Source of the DNA: Caldifarciminota bacterium UBA2202
Lineage (GTDB): Bacteria > Hydrothermota > 32-111
Length of the DNA: 14,886 nt
Reading direction: 5' to 3'
Assembly: GCA_002327905.1 (NCBI GenBank)
Contig: DCUY01000026.1
Location: forward strand, 1 to 14,886
The notes beneath the pieces were generated by a model. The model had not been told where the DNA came from. It did no database searches and saw only the letters and a list, made by a program, of their open reading frames with translations. Numbering within the stretch: the first letter of the stretch is position 1; the number at the start of each line of letters is the position of its first letter. Shown here piece by piece: positions 6,735-14,886 of this stretch. The position numbers were made by a program, and so were the translations under genes.

Positions 6735-7536
6735 CTTCATTCTGCTTTTTGCTCTCTGCATATCAGTGAGCGGATCTGAGAATAATGTTGCCGATTCCGA
6801 CTCGAGTGTGCTGATATATGAAAATAAAGCGGTTGCGGATGCTTTTAAGATCGCAGTACCGACAGTTGTCTTCGCCACTGTTTTGACAATAGCTTTAAAT
6901 GAAGATTTCAGATGGTATTTTGCGGACAGATGGACGAGATTCACAAGTCCGAATCATGCCTCTCCTGACCAATATAGGGAATTTTATTTCAAACCGTGGT
7001 CGGAGGAGATAGAGCAGGAGACCCAGTGCGACAAAGGCGTTCACTTTATTTTTTCCTACCTGCCTGTAATGCCGATAGCGACATTGCTCGACAGAAGTTA
7101 TTATGCAATGACATCAGGCAAAATCAAAAACAAAATCTCTGACTGGTCAGTAGTCACTGCAAGCGTCATAGTCGTAGGATTCGGCATTATGGAAGAGTAC
7201 ATGGACGGCCACCAGAAAGGAGAGGGATTCGATCCGTTAGACTTTACTGCAAATGCAACAGGAGTCTCTCTCGCTCTTTTAAAACATTACGGAATCATGG
7301 AAGATGTTTATTTTTACTGGTCATTCAACAGAGATATGTTTGATGAATCAGGATACGGCGACAAATGGCCTTGGTGGATATATATGGCAGGGTATGAATT
7401 TTATGTTCAGGTTGATGTTCTGTCATTTATGAGAAAGAGCAGAATTGACAATCAGATATTCAAATCAGTTGTGGAGACAGTCGGGTATCTTCCGGACTTT
7501 AAAAGCTTTTGGAAACTAAAATATAATAATATTTAG
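6700..7536 (+). CDS. Exported protein of unknown function, VanZ/YfiM-like pattern
   Basis: I do not recognise this protein by name. It begins with a Sec-type signal peptide: KKR at residues 4-6, a hydrophobic core at about 11-24 and likely cleavage near SGS (24-26). A second hydrophobic stretch lies at about 49-66 and a third at about 149-163. DKGVHFIFSY (111-120), GIMEEYMDGHQKGEGFDPLD (162-181) and TANATG (183-188) reproduce the spaced acidic/His pattern (DKxxHF, GxxEExxD, DxxANxxG) of the VanZ and DUF2279/YfiM families. The C-terminal third is aromatic-rich (WPWWIYMAGYEFY, 223-235). The 278-residue length fits an inner-membrane or periplasmic protein. ATG 6700 lies inside the end of cdaA (35-nt overlap), which points to co-expression. 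A functional link with c-di-AMP is only inferred. The next gene starts 8 nt after its stop. Confidence 0.75.
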   Translation: MFLKKRLTGFINFILLFALCISVSGSENNVADSDSSVLIYENKAVADAFKIAVPTVVFATVLTIALNEDFRWYFADRWTRFTSPNHASPDQYREFYFKPWSEEIEQETQCDKGVHFIFSYLPVMPIATLLDRSYYAMTSGKIKNKISDWSVVTASVIVVGFGIMEEYMDGHQKGEGFDPLDFTANATGVSLALLKHYGIMEDVYFYWSFNRDMFDESGYGDKWPWWIYMAGYEFYVQVDVLSFMRKSRIDNQIFKSVVETVGYLPDFKSFWKLKYNNI

Positions 7537-7544
7537 GAGGACTG

Positions 7545-10295
7545 ATGAAAAAACTCGAACTTGTGCTGTCGATTATTCTCTTCACTTTGGTATTGGGAGT
7601 ATTTCTTTATACCATAACTCCCACACTGCCTTTCTGGGATTGCGGAGAGTTCATCTCCTGTTCGTATTCTCTCGGCGTGCCGCATCCTCCGGGAACACCA
7701 TTGATGATACTCTTGGGAAACATGTTCGTAAAAATATTCTTCTTCATAAAAGAGGTTGCTTTAAGAGTCAATCTGTTTTCAGCATTTACAAGCGCTCTTA
7801 GTGCGGTAATGCTCTTTTTGATATCCATGAAGGTTTTCAGAAGAGTAAATCCCTCTCCTGACAGGCAGGAGGAGATTGTAAATTACGCAACCGCATTTTT
7901 AACATCATTTCTTGCCTCATTTTTATATTCATTCTGGCAATCCGCTGTCGAAGCTGAAGTGTACAATCCTGCTCTTCTTATGATTCTGACTGTGATATAC
8001 CTCTCTTTGATATGGTGGGACAAGCTTGAAGAGAGCAATGACGATAAATTTGTAATGCTTATCATTTATATTGCGGTTCTTTCAATAGGAATACACATGC
8101 TTTCTCTTTTGGCTTTGCCCGGAGCTCTTGTATTCTTCATAATAATTGCATGGAGAAAATACTATGACTTGTCGGTCTCTCTCATAGCGTTCTCAATTTT
8201 CTTTGCATTCATGTATCTTGCAATGACCAAAGAGGTTCTTGCTCTTCTATTCCTCGGTCTTTTTCTTGCGGTAATATCAGTTGTGGTTATTGATTCTCTT
8301 GACAAGACGAGAAAAGTCAATTATGCAAAAATATTCTCATATCTCGGCATTTATATTGTCTTGATACTCATTTCGATTTCAACATACGCGGTTTTAATAA
8401 TCCGCGCGCGGCAGAATCCGTATATAAATATCGCCGCTCCTATAACAATGCGGGAATTGTGGGATGTATTCAACAGAAAACAGTACGGACCGATGAATCT
8501 CCTGCCAAGAAAAACAGATTACGGTATCGGCACATTCAGCGCTATGATTGAGCAGTTTAAACTTTATTTCAAATATTATTCATGGCAGTTTTCCCCATAT
8601 TTCAGAGCTGAGATTCTCAATCCTTCATCGGCAGTAAAAATATTCTCAGCGGTTTTTATGGCTCTTGTCTCCGCTACTGGACTATACGGAATATTTATGC
8701 ATTATAAAAAAGAGAAGAAGACATTTGCTATGATCTTCATAATATTCTTCCTTCTCTCAGCAGGGCTTGTGACTTATCTTAATCTCAAATATTCGCCTTC
8801 CGACCCGAATGTGAAGCACATTGAGAGAGAAGTTAGAGAGAGAGATTATTTTTATGCGCCCTCATATTTCATGTTCATGTTCTTCTTCGCATTCGGTTTG
8901 AGAGAATTGATACTCTCTCTTAAAAAGAAGAGGGGAGAAGGATTCCCATTGTCGATTTCTCAGATAGCTGTAATCTCCTTTATGGTCATACTTGCAGTAA
9001 CTCCGATATTTGCCAATATACATTCAAATGTAAACAGGAGGAACAACTGGATTGCCGATGAATATGCAAAGAATATGCTTGACACTCCGATAGACAATTC
9101 AGTGATCTTCACGAACGGAGACAATGACACATATCCTCTCTGGTTTGAGCAGGTAGTAAAGAATTACAGGACTCTAAACAGAAAAGAGGGTAAAGGAGTG
9201 ATGGTGTGCAATCTCTCTCTACTTAACACTCCTTGGTACATCAAACAGATGCGCTCATACGGAGTCCCTGTGGGATTATCTGACTCTGAAATAGACAATC
9301 TTGTGCCTGTGCGTCTTGAAAACAACGAGGTTCTTTATATCAGGGACATTCTGATAAGAAGCATTATATGCGCTTCAGCGGGAATTGAATGCAAGAGAAA
9401 CATACTCTATGCGTCAAGTGAGGATTTTAAAAAACTTGTTCTGGATAACTACAAGGCGGACTCGATAAATGTCTATTTTTCAGTGACTGTCTCTGATGAT
9501 GCGCGCGCGCCATTCAGGACAAATGCTCTTCTTGAAGGGCTCGCCTACAGAATTGTGGGAAATGAAGAGGCGGCGCGGCACCCGAACCTAATTGATGTCA
9601 AGACGACAAAGAAGAATATTCTTGATGTGTACAATTATGATTACATTCTTGATGAAGGAATTGTCAAGGATGACAATATAGACAGGATAATGACGAATTA
9701 TGCGGCAGGATTTTTACAGCTCGGACTCTTCTATGCCCAGCTTGATTCAATTGACCTTTCAATAGATTATCTGCGGCAGGGGAGAAAATTCTATGTTTAT
9801 GACAGAAATTCAGTCACTCTTCAGATATCAAGATTTTTAATTGATATGAAACGTTATGATGAAGCTGTAAAGGAGATAGAGACGGCTCTTCTCAATGAAA
9901 AGAACGAAGACAAAAAGATTATGCTGAAGGCAATGATGGCTGAAGTCAATCTTGAACAGGGAGAGTATGACAAGGCAATAGGATTCTATCTTGAAATCAC
10001 GCAGAGGTTCCCAAAAGAGGGAATGGGCTTTGCGGGCCTTTTAAGAATTTACAGACAGACAAATGACACTGTAAGTTTGAATGCCCTTATTTCATCAATG
10101 AAGACCGACCCTGAAAGGCTCGGCTCTACAATCGGATATATGTACATGCAGAAGAATGACCCATTGACTCTTTTGGAGCTTTTGAATATGTGGCTCACAA
10201 TAAGACCCGGAGATATTCAGGTTGAGGAGATAAAGAGAGAACTCTTCACTTGGGATTCATATAAAGAGGCGATTAAAATTCAAAAGAAGAAATAA
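7545..10295 (+). CDS. DUF2723 GT-C-like membrane protein with TPR-like tail
   Basis: Polytopic membrane protein of the DUF2723 family, which resembles protein O-mannosyltransferases and related GT-C enzymes that use lipid-linked sugars. Donor and acceptor are unknown. The N-terminal block TPTLPFWDCGEF (25-36) and HPPGTP (47-52) is the family signature; D32/E35 sit where GT-C enzymes place catalytic acids. About ten hydrophobic segments fill residues 1-490. Later conserved blocks are RERDYFYAPSYF (431-442), IFTNGDNDTYPLWFEQ (521-536) and NLSLLNTPWYIKQ (556-568). Residues of about 715-850 form helical repeats of TPR type (YAAGFLQLGLFYAQLD, YDEAVKEIETAL, GEYDKAIGFYLEI). AGGAGG at 7535-7540 is a strong ribosome binding site for ATG 7545. 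Its proximity to a SprA homolog would fit glycosylation of envelope proteins, but this is inference. Confidence 0.88.
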   Translation: MKKLELVLSIILFTLVLGVFLYTITPTLPFWDCGEFISCSYSLGVPHPPGTPLMILLGNMFVKIFFFIKEVALRVNLFSAFTSALSAVMLFLISMKVFRRVNPSPDRQEEIVNYATAFLTSFLASFLYSFWQSAVEAEVYNPALLMILTVIYLSLIWWDKLEESNDDKFVMLIIYIAVLSIGIHMLSLLALPGALVFFIIIAWRKYYDLSVSLIAFSIFFAFMYLAMTKEVLALLFLGLFLAVISVVVIDSLDKTRKVNYAKIFSYLGIYIVLILISISTYAVLIIRARQNPYINIAAPITMRELWDVFNRKQYGPMNLLPRKTDYGIGTFSAMIEQFKLYFKYYSWQFSPYFRAEILNPSSAVKIFSAVFMALVSATGLYGIFMHYKKEKKTFAMIFIIFFLLSAGLVTYLNLKYSPSDPNVKHIEREVRERDYFYAPSYFMFMFFFAFGLRELILSLKKKRGEGFPLSISQIAVISFMVILAVTPIFANIHSNVNRRNNWIADEYAKNMLDTPIDNSVIFTNGDNDTYPLWFEQVVKNYRTLNRKEGKGVMVCNLSLLNTPWYIKQMRSYGVPVGLSDSEIDNLVPVRLENNEVLYIRDILIRSIICASAGIECKRNILYASSEDFKKLVLDNYKADSINVYFSVTVSDDARAPFRTNALLEGLAYRIVGNEEAARHPNLIDVKTTKKNILDVYNYDYILDEGIVKDDNIDRIMTNYAAGFLQLGLFYAQLDSIDLSIDYLRQGRKFYVYDRNSVTLQISRFLIDMKRYDEAVKEIETALLNEKNEDKKIMLKAMMAEVNLEQGEYDKAIGFYLEITQRFPKEGMGFAGLLRIYRQTNDTVSLNALISSMKTDPERLGSTIGYMYMQKNDPLTLLELLNMWLTIRPGDIQVEEIKRELFTWDSYKEAIKIQKKK

Positions 10296-10310
10296 AGAGG
10301 AGAATCCCTG

Positions 10311-11153
10311 ATGCCCATATTCGGCGCTCATCTAAGCATCTCTTCGGGATACGATGAATTATTTGCATCTGCCGACAGAATAGACTGCGAAGCAGTACAG
10401 ATCTTTGCGAAGAATCAGCGCCAATGGGAGAGCGCCCCATTGGCGGTTTCATCAACTGCGGTTTTTAAAAATTCACGGAAAGAATCGAATGTTAAATATA
10501 TGAATGTGCATTCATCTTATCTTCTAAATCTTGTCACTATGAATGATGAAATCTACAACAAGTCTATTTCATCTCTGATTGACGATATGAAGAGAGCATC
10601 GATTTTAGGAATTGAAGATACTGTCGTTCATCCCGGCTCTCATCTTGGAGCGGGAGATACTCTTGGAATACTGAGAATTTCAGAGGCAATCAATTTTATT
10701 TTCAGTAAAGAGAAACAGGGGAATATTCTCCTTGAAACAACTGCGGGGCAGGGAACATCAATAGGGTGGAAGTTCGATCATCTGCGGGATATAATTTCAA
10801 AAGTAAAGCAAAAGGACAGAATCTTTGTGTGCTATGACACATGCCACACATTTGCGGCAGGGTATGACATCAGAACAAAAAGCGACTATGAAAAAACAAT
10901 GAATGAATTTGACAAAATCGTGGGTTTTAGCAAATTGAAGCTCTTTCACATTAACGATTCAAAAAATGAATTTAATACAAGAAAAGACAGGCATGAGTTC
11001 TTAGGCAGGGGTTACATTGGAATTGACGCATTCGGATATTTAGTCAATGACAGCAGGTTTGAAAATACTCCCATGATTCTCGAGGTCCCAGGAGAGGCGG
11101 AGGATTTTAAGAAAGAGATACAAAATCTGAAAAGACTCATGAAAAAAAAATGA
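10311..11153 (+). CDS. nfo: Endonuclease IV (AP endonuclease)
   Basis: Zinc-dependent TIM-barrel enzyme of base excision repair that cuts the DNA backbone 5' of abasic sites and trims blocked 3' ends. All nine metal ligands of the trinuclear site can be placed: H67 (NVHSSY), H107 (VVHPGSH), E142 (LETTAGQG), D176 and H179 (YDTCHTFAAGYD), H213 (FHINDSK), D226 and H228 (DRHEFLGRG) and E258 (LEVPG). The N-terminal FGAHLSISSGY (4-14) is typical. The 280-residue length is normal. ATG 10311 is preceded by GAGGAGA (10297-10303) at good spacing, 15 nt after the DUF2723 gene. Its stop overlaps the start of the next gene (ATGATGA context), so the two are probably translationally coupled. Confidence 0.97.
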   Translation: MPIFGAHLSISSGYDELFASADRIDCEAVQIFAKNQRQWESAPLAVSSTAVFKNSRKESNVKYMNVHSSYLLNLVTMNDEIYNKSISSLIDDMKRASILGIEDTVVHPGSHLGAGDTLGILRISEAINFIFSKEKQGNILLETTAGQGTSIGWKFDHLRDIISKVKQKDRIFVCYDTCHTFAAGYDIRTKSDYEKTMNEFDKIVGFSKLKLFHINDSKNEFNTRKDRHEFLGRGYIGIDAFGYLVNDSRFENTPMILEVPGEAEDFKKEIQNLKRLMKKK

Positions 11154-14100
11154 TGAAAAAAACTCTTTTTATTTTCATCATCATATCACTCTCTGTGTTC
11201 ATATATGCGCAGAATTATTTTGATGAATTTTTGGAAAATAAGCTCTTTGATAACAGACTCTCCGAACAAGGGTATTACAAAACCGTTGAGATAGATGAAT
11301 TAAACGGAGTTGTCTTTTTTAAGACATACTTTAATGAATACATAATAAGCGTTGATTCTGTTTTGATGCTGAACACATATCTTGAGAGAAAAAATAAAAA
11401 GTATGTGAGCGAACTCTTCAAAGAGAATGCCATTAGGGCGATTGAATCCAATTCGCAGGAGAGCGGACTTATAGGCGACATTGACCTGCCCATCACCTTC
11501 GGAAAAATGTCATCACTCTTCGGTGAGGGGGGAAAGCTCATTGTGAACGGCTCTGAGAGGGTTGAATACACAGGGTCAAAGACTTTTGACCTTTCAGTTC
11601 TTGATACTACAACATCTTCCACATCTCTTATTCCGGAGTTCATACTTTATCAACACTTAATTGTGAATGTAACAGGCACTGTGGGAGACAGAATAAAAGT
11701 GAATTTAAACCATGATTCCGAATCCGAGAAGGAATCGGACAATAAAGTCAAAGTTGCATATCAGGGCATTGACGATGACATTCTCCAGACGATTGAGGCA
11801 GGAGACGTGGATTTGTCTCTTCCGGGAATAAAACTTATAGGAGGAACTCCTCAGCATAAGGGATTATTCGGCATAAAGGGTTCCGGACAAGTCGGAGGCG
11901 TCAATTTTACGGCAATAGCGAGCAAACAGACAGGAGAGAGCGAACAAAAGCAGTTTGTCGGGAATACAAAGCTTGACTCTATGAAACTGTATGATACTGA
12001 ATATGCAAAGAACAGATTCTTCTATCTCGGACTCTCTTCAACCGACAGTATAATCCAGCTGAATGTTTTTAAGGATGACGGTATAGGAACGAATAATGAC
12101 GAACAGGGAGCAGTTGAGGGAAGAATAGTCTATCTGCCGGGAGCTTATGACTCATCCATGTTTGAAGGCATGTTCACTCTTCTTAAGAGCGGAGACAATA
12201 ATGATTATTATTATAATAAGAGCGGTCAGTTTATTGAATTTTTATCGACACTTGCATCGAATGAAGTCATAGGAGTATCATATATTGTCAAGAGATCTGA
12301 TAATTCAATAGATACTGTGGGAAGTGTTGAATATACTGAAGGGGACACTCTTGTCATGAAGGCGATTAAACAGAAAGATGATTATCCTTCCTCTTTAACC
12401 TGGCAGTATATGATGAAGAATATATATACTTTCTCTTCAAGAAACATTATTCCTGAATCATTTGTCATGACTGTTAAGAAGGTGAATTACGCATCTGGAG
12501 ATGATTATGAAATTGAAAATGAAAAAACATATTTAAAAATACTCGGACTTGACAATAATGATGACGGAAAGGTTGATTTAAACTATGTGAATTTCGACAG
12601 GGGATACATCTTTTTCCCACAGCTTCTCCCGTTTGCATCAGAGAGCTTGAATGAGCCGGACTCCATAATCTATACTTCTCAGGAGACAGGCACTTACATA
12701 GGAAGACTCTATTACCTCAATATTTCATTCCGTGGCTCCCAGTCAATGTATTCTCTCGGAGTATTCAATGTACTTGAGGGGAGTGAAGTGGTGAAGATTA
12801 ACGGACGCACTTTAACAAAGGATACGGATTACACTATTGATTATGAATACGGAATAGTCAATTTCATGACTGACGAAGCGAACCTTCCAAGCGCTGAGAT
12901 TACAATTGATTATCAGTACTCTCCGTTCCTCTCTCTTGCTTCAAAGAATCTTCTCGGGCTTCATCTTGACTATTCTTTTTCAGATAAAATTACATCAAAT
13001 TCAAATTGGCTTTATAATACGCTTTCCTACAAACTTGAGGATTATCCCCGCCTCGGTGAGGAGCCGCAGGAAGCCCTTGTGGGCGAGTTTGATATAACTT
13101 ACACTGACAAATATTATGGCATTACTGATTTGGCAAATATACTTCCATTCTATTATTCGGATTCTCCTTCTGCTTTGTCAGTCTCTACAAAAGCCGCAGT
13201 ATCATATCCGAATCCCAATTCCACAGGAAAAGCATTTATAGACAATATGGAGTCAGTACTCTCCTCTAATGATATTTCAATAGACAGAAAATCTTGGGTT
13301 TGCGGCTCGCTTCCTACTGCTTTCAATGCTACCGACCTGTCAGATGATTATTTCTGGTACAATGACAGGGAGACACTCGGGAATATAAACGAACTACTTC
13401 CGAATTTGGACAAAAACGATGATGTATCAATACTGAACATATCAATGAAATTGAATACTGCATCCGCAGAGAACACTTTTGTCAGCTTCACTCAGTCCAT
13501 ATCCCGCACAGGAGTGGATATGTCTGACATGATGTTTTTAGAAGTGTGGGTTAAGGGTGATGACGGAGTGCTGACAGTTGAAATAGGAAAGAACATCACT
13601 GAAGACATGGTGAGAAAGGATAAGAACAATAATGTTGTAAGCCCTGATAATATTCTTCAGACAGAGGATGCGAATAATGACGGAATTCTTGATGTGAACG
13701 AAGACAGCGGTCTTGACGGCGTGACAGGAGGTGATTCGGAGAGTGTCGCGGGTGACGACGGAAATGACGATTACAGATATGAATCCGCAAATCCGGATGA
13801 TTATTCACAGATAAACGGAACAGAAAACAATAATGCTCTTGATACAGAAGACCTTGACAGAGACGGCTCTTTGAATACAAATCTCGATTTATTCAGATTC
13901 ACTGTCAACCTTGAAAATACAAATAACCTCGTATATGAAAATCTGAACACAGGGTGGAAGCTGTACAGAATACCTATCACTTCCTCCAATGTCGAGATAG
14001 TGGGAAGTCCCGATTTGAAATATATCAAATACTCCAGAATATATTGGAGCATGGCTGACAAGAGCGACACTCTTTCAATTTATCAGATAGCAGTTGTTTC

Positions 14101-14886
14101 TAACAAGTGGAAAAATTATTCTTCTATAAATACTGCTGAGGAAAAATTCTATGTGGGCGCGAAGAACAATCAGACAGACCCGGACTATGAGCCTCCGTAT
14201 GACCCGGGAACTGACTATTCAGGCAAGGCGAAGCGCGAACAGTCAATGGTTCTTTATATTGACAATCTGCTTCATTCCGAGGGAGGCAGAGTCTTTAAAG
14301 TGCTCAGCGTGAAGGATTCATACGAGAGGTATGAAAGAATGTCAATGTATTATAAATCGACCAATTCGGATTCCCTCACTCTCTATTTTAAGTTCGGAGG
14401 AGACTCCCTTAATATGTATTATTTAAAAGTCAGGCCTAAGAGCGAATGGACATATTTGGAAATCCCTCTTGAATCTCTTGTTTTGCTAAAAAGAGATAAT
14501 ATTGATTCTTCAGGCTGTGAAGAAGGAATATACGGATTTTCAGGAGCGCCCTCTCTTACGAATATAAATTACATTGAATTCATGGTTATGAATAATTCGA
14601 ATCTACCTGTAACAAGCGAAATTTGGATAGATGACATAATGCTTTTAAATCCCAAAAGGGAAGCTGGGACTGCGGGAGACATATCAGCATCATTCTCTCT
14701 TCCTGAACTTTTCAATGTATCATTTTCAGCTAATTACAGGAATCCGTTCTTTGTCACAATAAGCGAAAAGACAGGTTCGGGAAATACGAACAGCGGTTAC
14801 CACATCAATGCATCTCTCAATGGAGAGAAGCTTCTTCCTGAATTTTTCGGTGTGTCCGTACCTGTTTCATATTCCCGCAGTCCGTC
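11150..14886 (+). CDS. sprA: SprA/Sov-family outer-membrane translocon protein (5' part, cut by window end)
   Basis: First 1245 codons of a very large secreted protein. The frame is open from ATG 11150 (or 11153) to the window edge. A signal peptide is clear: KK at 3-4, hydrophobic 6-19, likely cut after A20 (IYA/QN). Blocks that align by eye with SprA are the N-terminal TPQHKGLFGIKG region (about 233-270), the LGVFNVLEGSEVVKINGRTL segment (536-555), the GKAFIDNMES motif (693-702, compare GxAYIDDFEGS) and the aspartate-rich stretch DANNDGILDVNEDSGLDG (840-857) followed by INGTENN and DTEDLDRDGSLN (888-909), which matches the NGTEGN...EDxNxDxxLN region. In Bacteroidota, SprA is the giant outer-membrane channel of the type IX secretion system, about 2,000-2,500 residues. 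No other T9SS gene lies in the window. The start overlaps nfo by 4 nt without a good Shine-Dalgarno sequence. Confidence 0.87.
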   Translation, partial: MMKKTLFIFIIISLSVFIYAQNYFDEFLENKLFDNRLSEQGYYKTVEIDELNGVVFFKTYFNEYIISVDSVLMLNTYLERKNKKYVSELFKENAIRAIESNSQESGLIGDIDLPITFGKMSSLFGEGGKLIVNGSERVEYTGSKTFDLSVLDTTTSSTSLIPEFILYQHLIVNVTGTVGDRIKVNLNHDSESEKESDNKVKVAYQGIDDDILQTIEAGDVDLSLPGIKLIGGTPQHKGLFGIKGSGQVGGVNFTAIASKQTGESEQKQFVGNTKLDSMKLYDTEYAKNRFFYLGLSSTDSIIQLNVFKDDGIGTNNDEQGAVEGRIVYLPGAYDSSMFEGMFTLLKSGDNNDYYYNKSGQFIEFLSTLASNEVIGVSYIVKRSDNSIDTVGSVEYTEGDTLVMKAIKQKDDYPSSLTWQYMMKNIYTFSSRNIIPESFVMTVKKVNYASGDDYEIENEKTYLKILGLDNNDDGKVDLNYVNFDRGYIFFPQLLPFASESLNEPDSIIYTSQETGTYIGRLYYLNISFRGSQSMYSLGVFNVLEGSEVVKINGRTLTKDTDYTIDYEYGIVNFMTDEANLPSAEITIDYQYSPFLSLASKNLLGLHLDYSFSDKITSNSNWLYNTLSYKLEDYPRLGEEPQEALVGEFDITYTDKYYGITDLANILPFYYSDSPSALSVSTKAAVSYPNPNSTGKAFIDNMESVLSSNDISIDRKSWVCGSLPTAFNATDLSDDYFWYNDRETLGNINELLPNLDKNDDVSILNISMKLNTASAENTFVSFTQSISRTGVDMSDMMFLEVWVKGDDGVLTVEIGKNITEDMVRKDKNNNVVSPDNILQTEDANNDGILDVNEDSGLDGVTGGDSESVAGDDGNDDYRYESANPDDYSQINGTENNNALDTEDLDRDGSLNTNLDLFRFTVNLENTNNLVYENLNTGWKLYRIPITSSNVEIVGSPDLKYIKYSRIYWSMADKSDTLSIYQIAVVSNKWKNYSSINTAEEKFYVGAKNNQTDPDYEPPYDPGTDYSGKAKREQSMVLYIDNLLHSEGGRVFKVLSVKDSYERYERMSMYYKSTNSDSLTLYFKFGGDSLNMYYLKVRPKSEWTYLEIPLESLVLLKRDNIDSSGCEEGIYGFSGAPSLTNINYIEFMVMNNSNLPVTSEIWIDDIMLLNPKREAGTAGDISASFSLPELFNVSFSANYRNPFFVTISEKTGSGNTNSGYHINASLNGEKLLPEFFGVSVPVSYSRSP

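Noticed and set aside
11275..11643. 122-codon antisense open frame at the start of the SprA-like gene
   Set aside because: The plus-strand frame is continuous through it with a signal peptide and family motifs, so the antisense frame is incidental.
12906..13097. 63-codon plus-strand frame within the SprA-like gene
   Set aside because: It is an out-of-frame reading inside a conserved SprA segment, with no ribosome binding site.
11150..14886. Frameshifted or broken giant gene
   Set aside because: Reading codon by codon, the frame stays open to the window end. The missing stop is due only to the window edge.

Overview
The window comes from an AT-rich bacterial genome that uses AGA/AGG heavily for arginine. 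It reads as one long plus-strand gene train behind a repeat-filled intergenic block. The SprA-family outer-membrane protein at the right end and the DUF2723 membrane protein suggest a diderm lineage in or near the FCB group (Bacteroidota, Chlorobi, Fibrobacterota and allied uncultured phyla such as WOR-3 or Cloacimonadota). The phylum is an inference. No rRNA or other marker gene is present to settle it.

Region 1 (1-532) has no credible gene. It holds a degenerate 7-bp tandem repeat family (CCGTATG/CCGTATA/CCGTGTG types). The repeat runs sit in blocks that from about 257 onward are separated by a recurring 13-bp element of the CGARAYAAAGACR type. A separate near-perfect hairpin lies at 123-149. 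An AT-rich promoter zone at 472-532 contains a 16-bp palindrome, and its best -10 box sits so close to the first ATG that the first transcript may be leaderless.

Region 2 (533-6734) is a tightly overlapping housekeeping operon. In order it encodes tRNA-Ile lysidine synthetase (tilS), hypoxanthine phosphoribosyltransferase (hpt), the FtsH protease, GTP cyclohydrolase I (folE), an N-terminally extended dihydropteroate synthase (folP) and the membrane diadenylate cyclase CdaA. Each gene overlaps the next by 4 to 35 nt. The order tilS-hpt-ftsH followed by folate genes resembles the arrangement in Bacillus and relatives, so it looks like an old gene neighbourhood kept across phyla.

Region 3 (6700-11153) starts with an exported protein of unknown function that overlaps the end of cdaA and carries a VanZ/YfiM-like DKxxHF...GxxEExxD...DxxAN pattern. 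It sits where CdaR would be expected in Firmicutes. A 916-residue DUF2723 GT-C-like membrane protein with a TPR-like tail follows, then endonuclease IV (nfo) with all nine metal ligands.

Region 4 (11150 to the window end) is the first 1245 codons of a very large secreted protein. Several blocks match the SprA/Sov family, the outer-membrane translocon of the type IX secretion system. It is cut by the window edge and stays open throughout. I see no internal terminator or strong internal promoter from 533 to the end, so the whole set may be co-transcribed. I see no clearly new system. The parts most worth a second look are the repeat block, the exported protein coupled to cdaA, and the SprA homolog.
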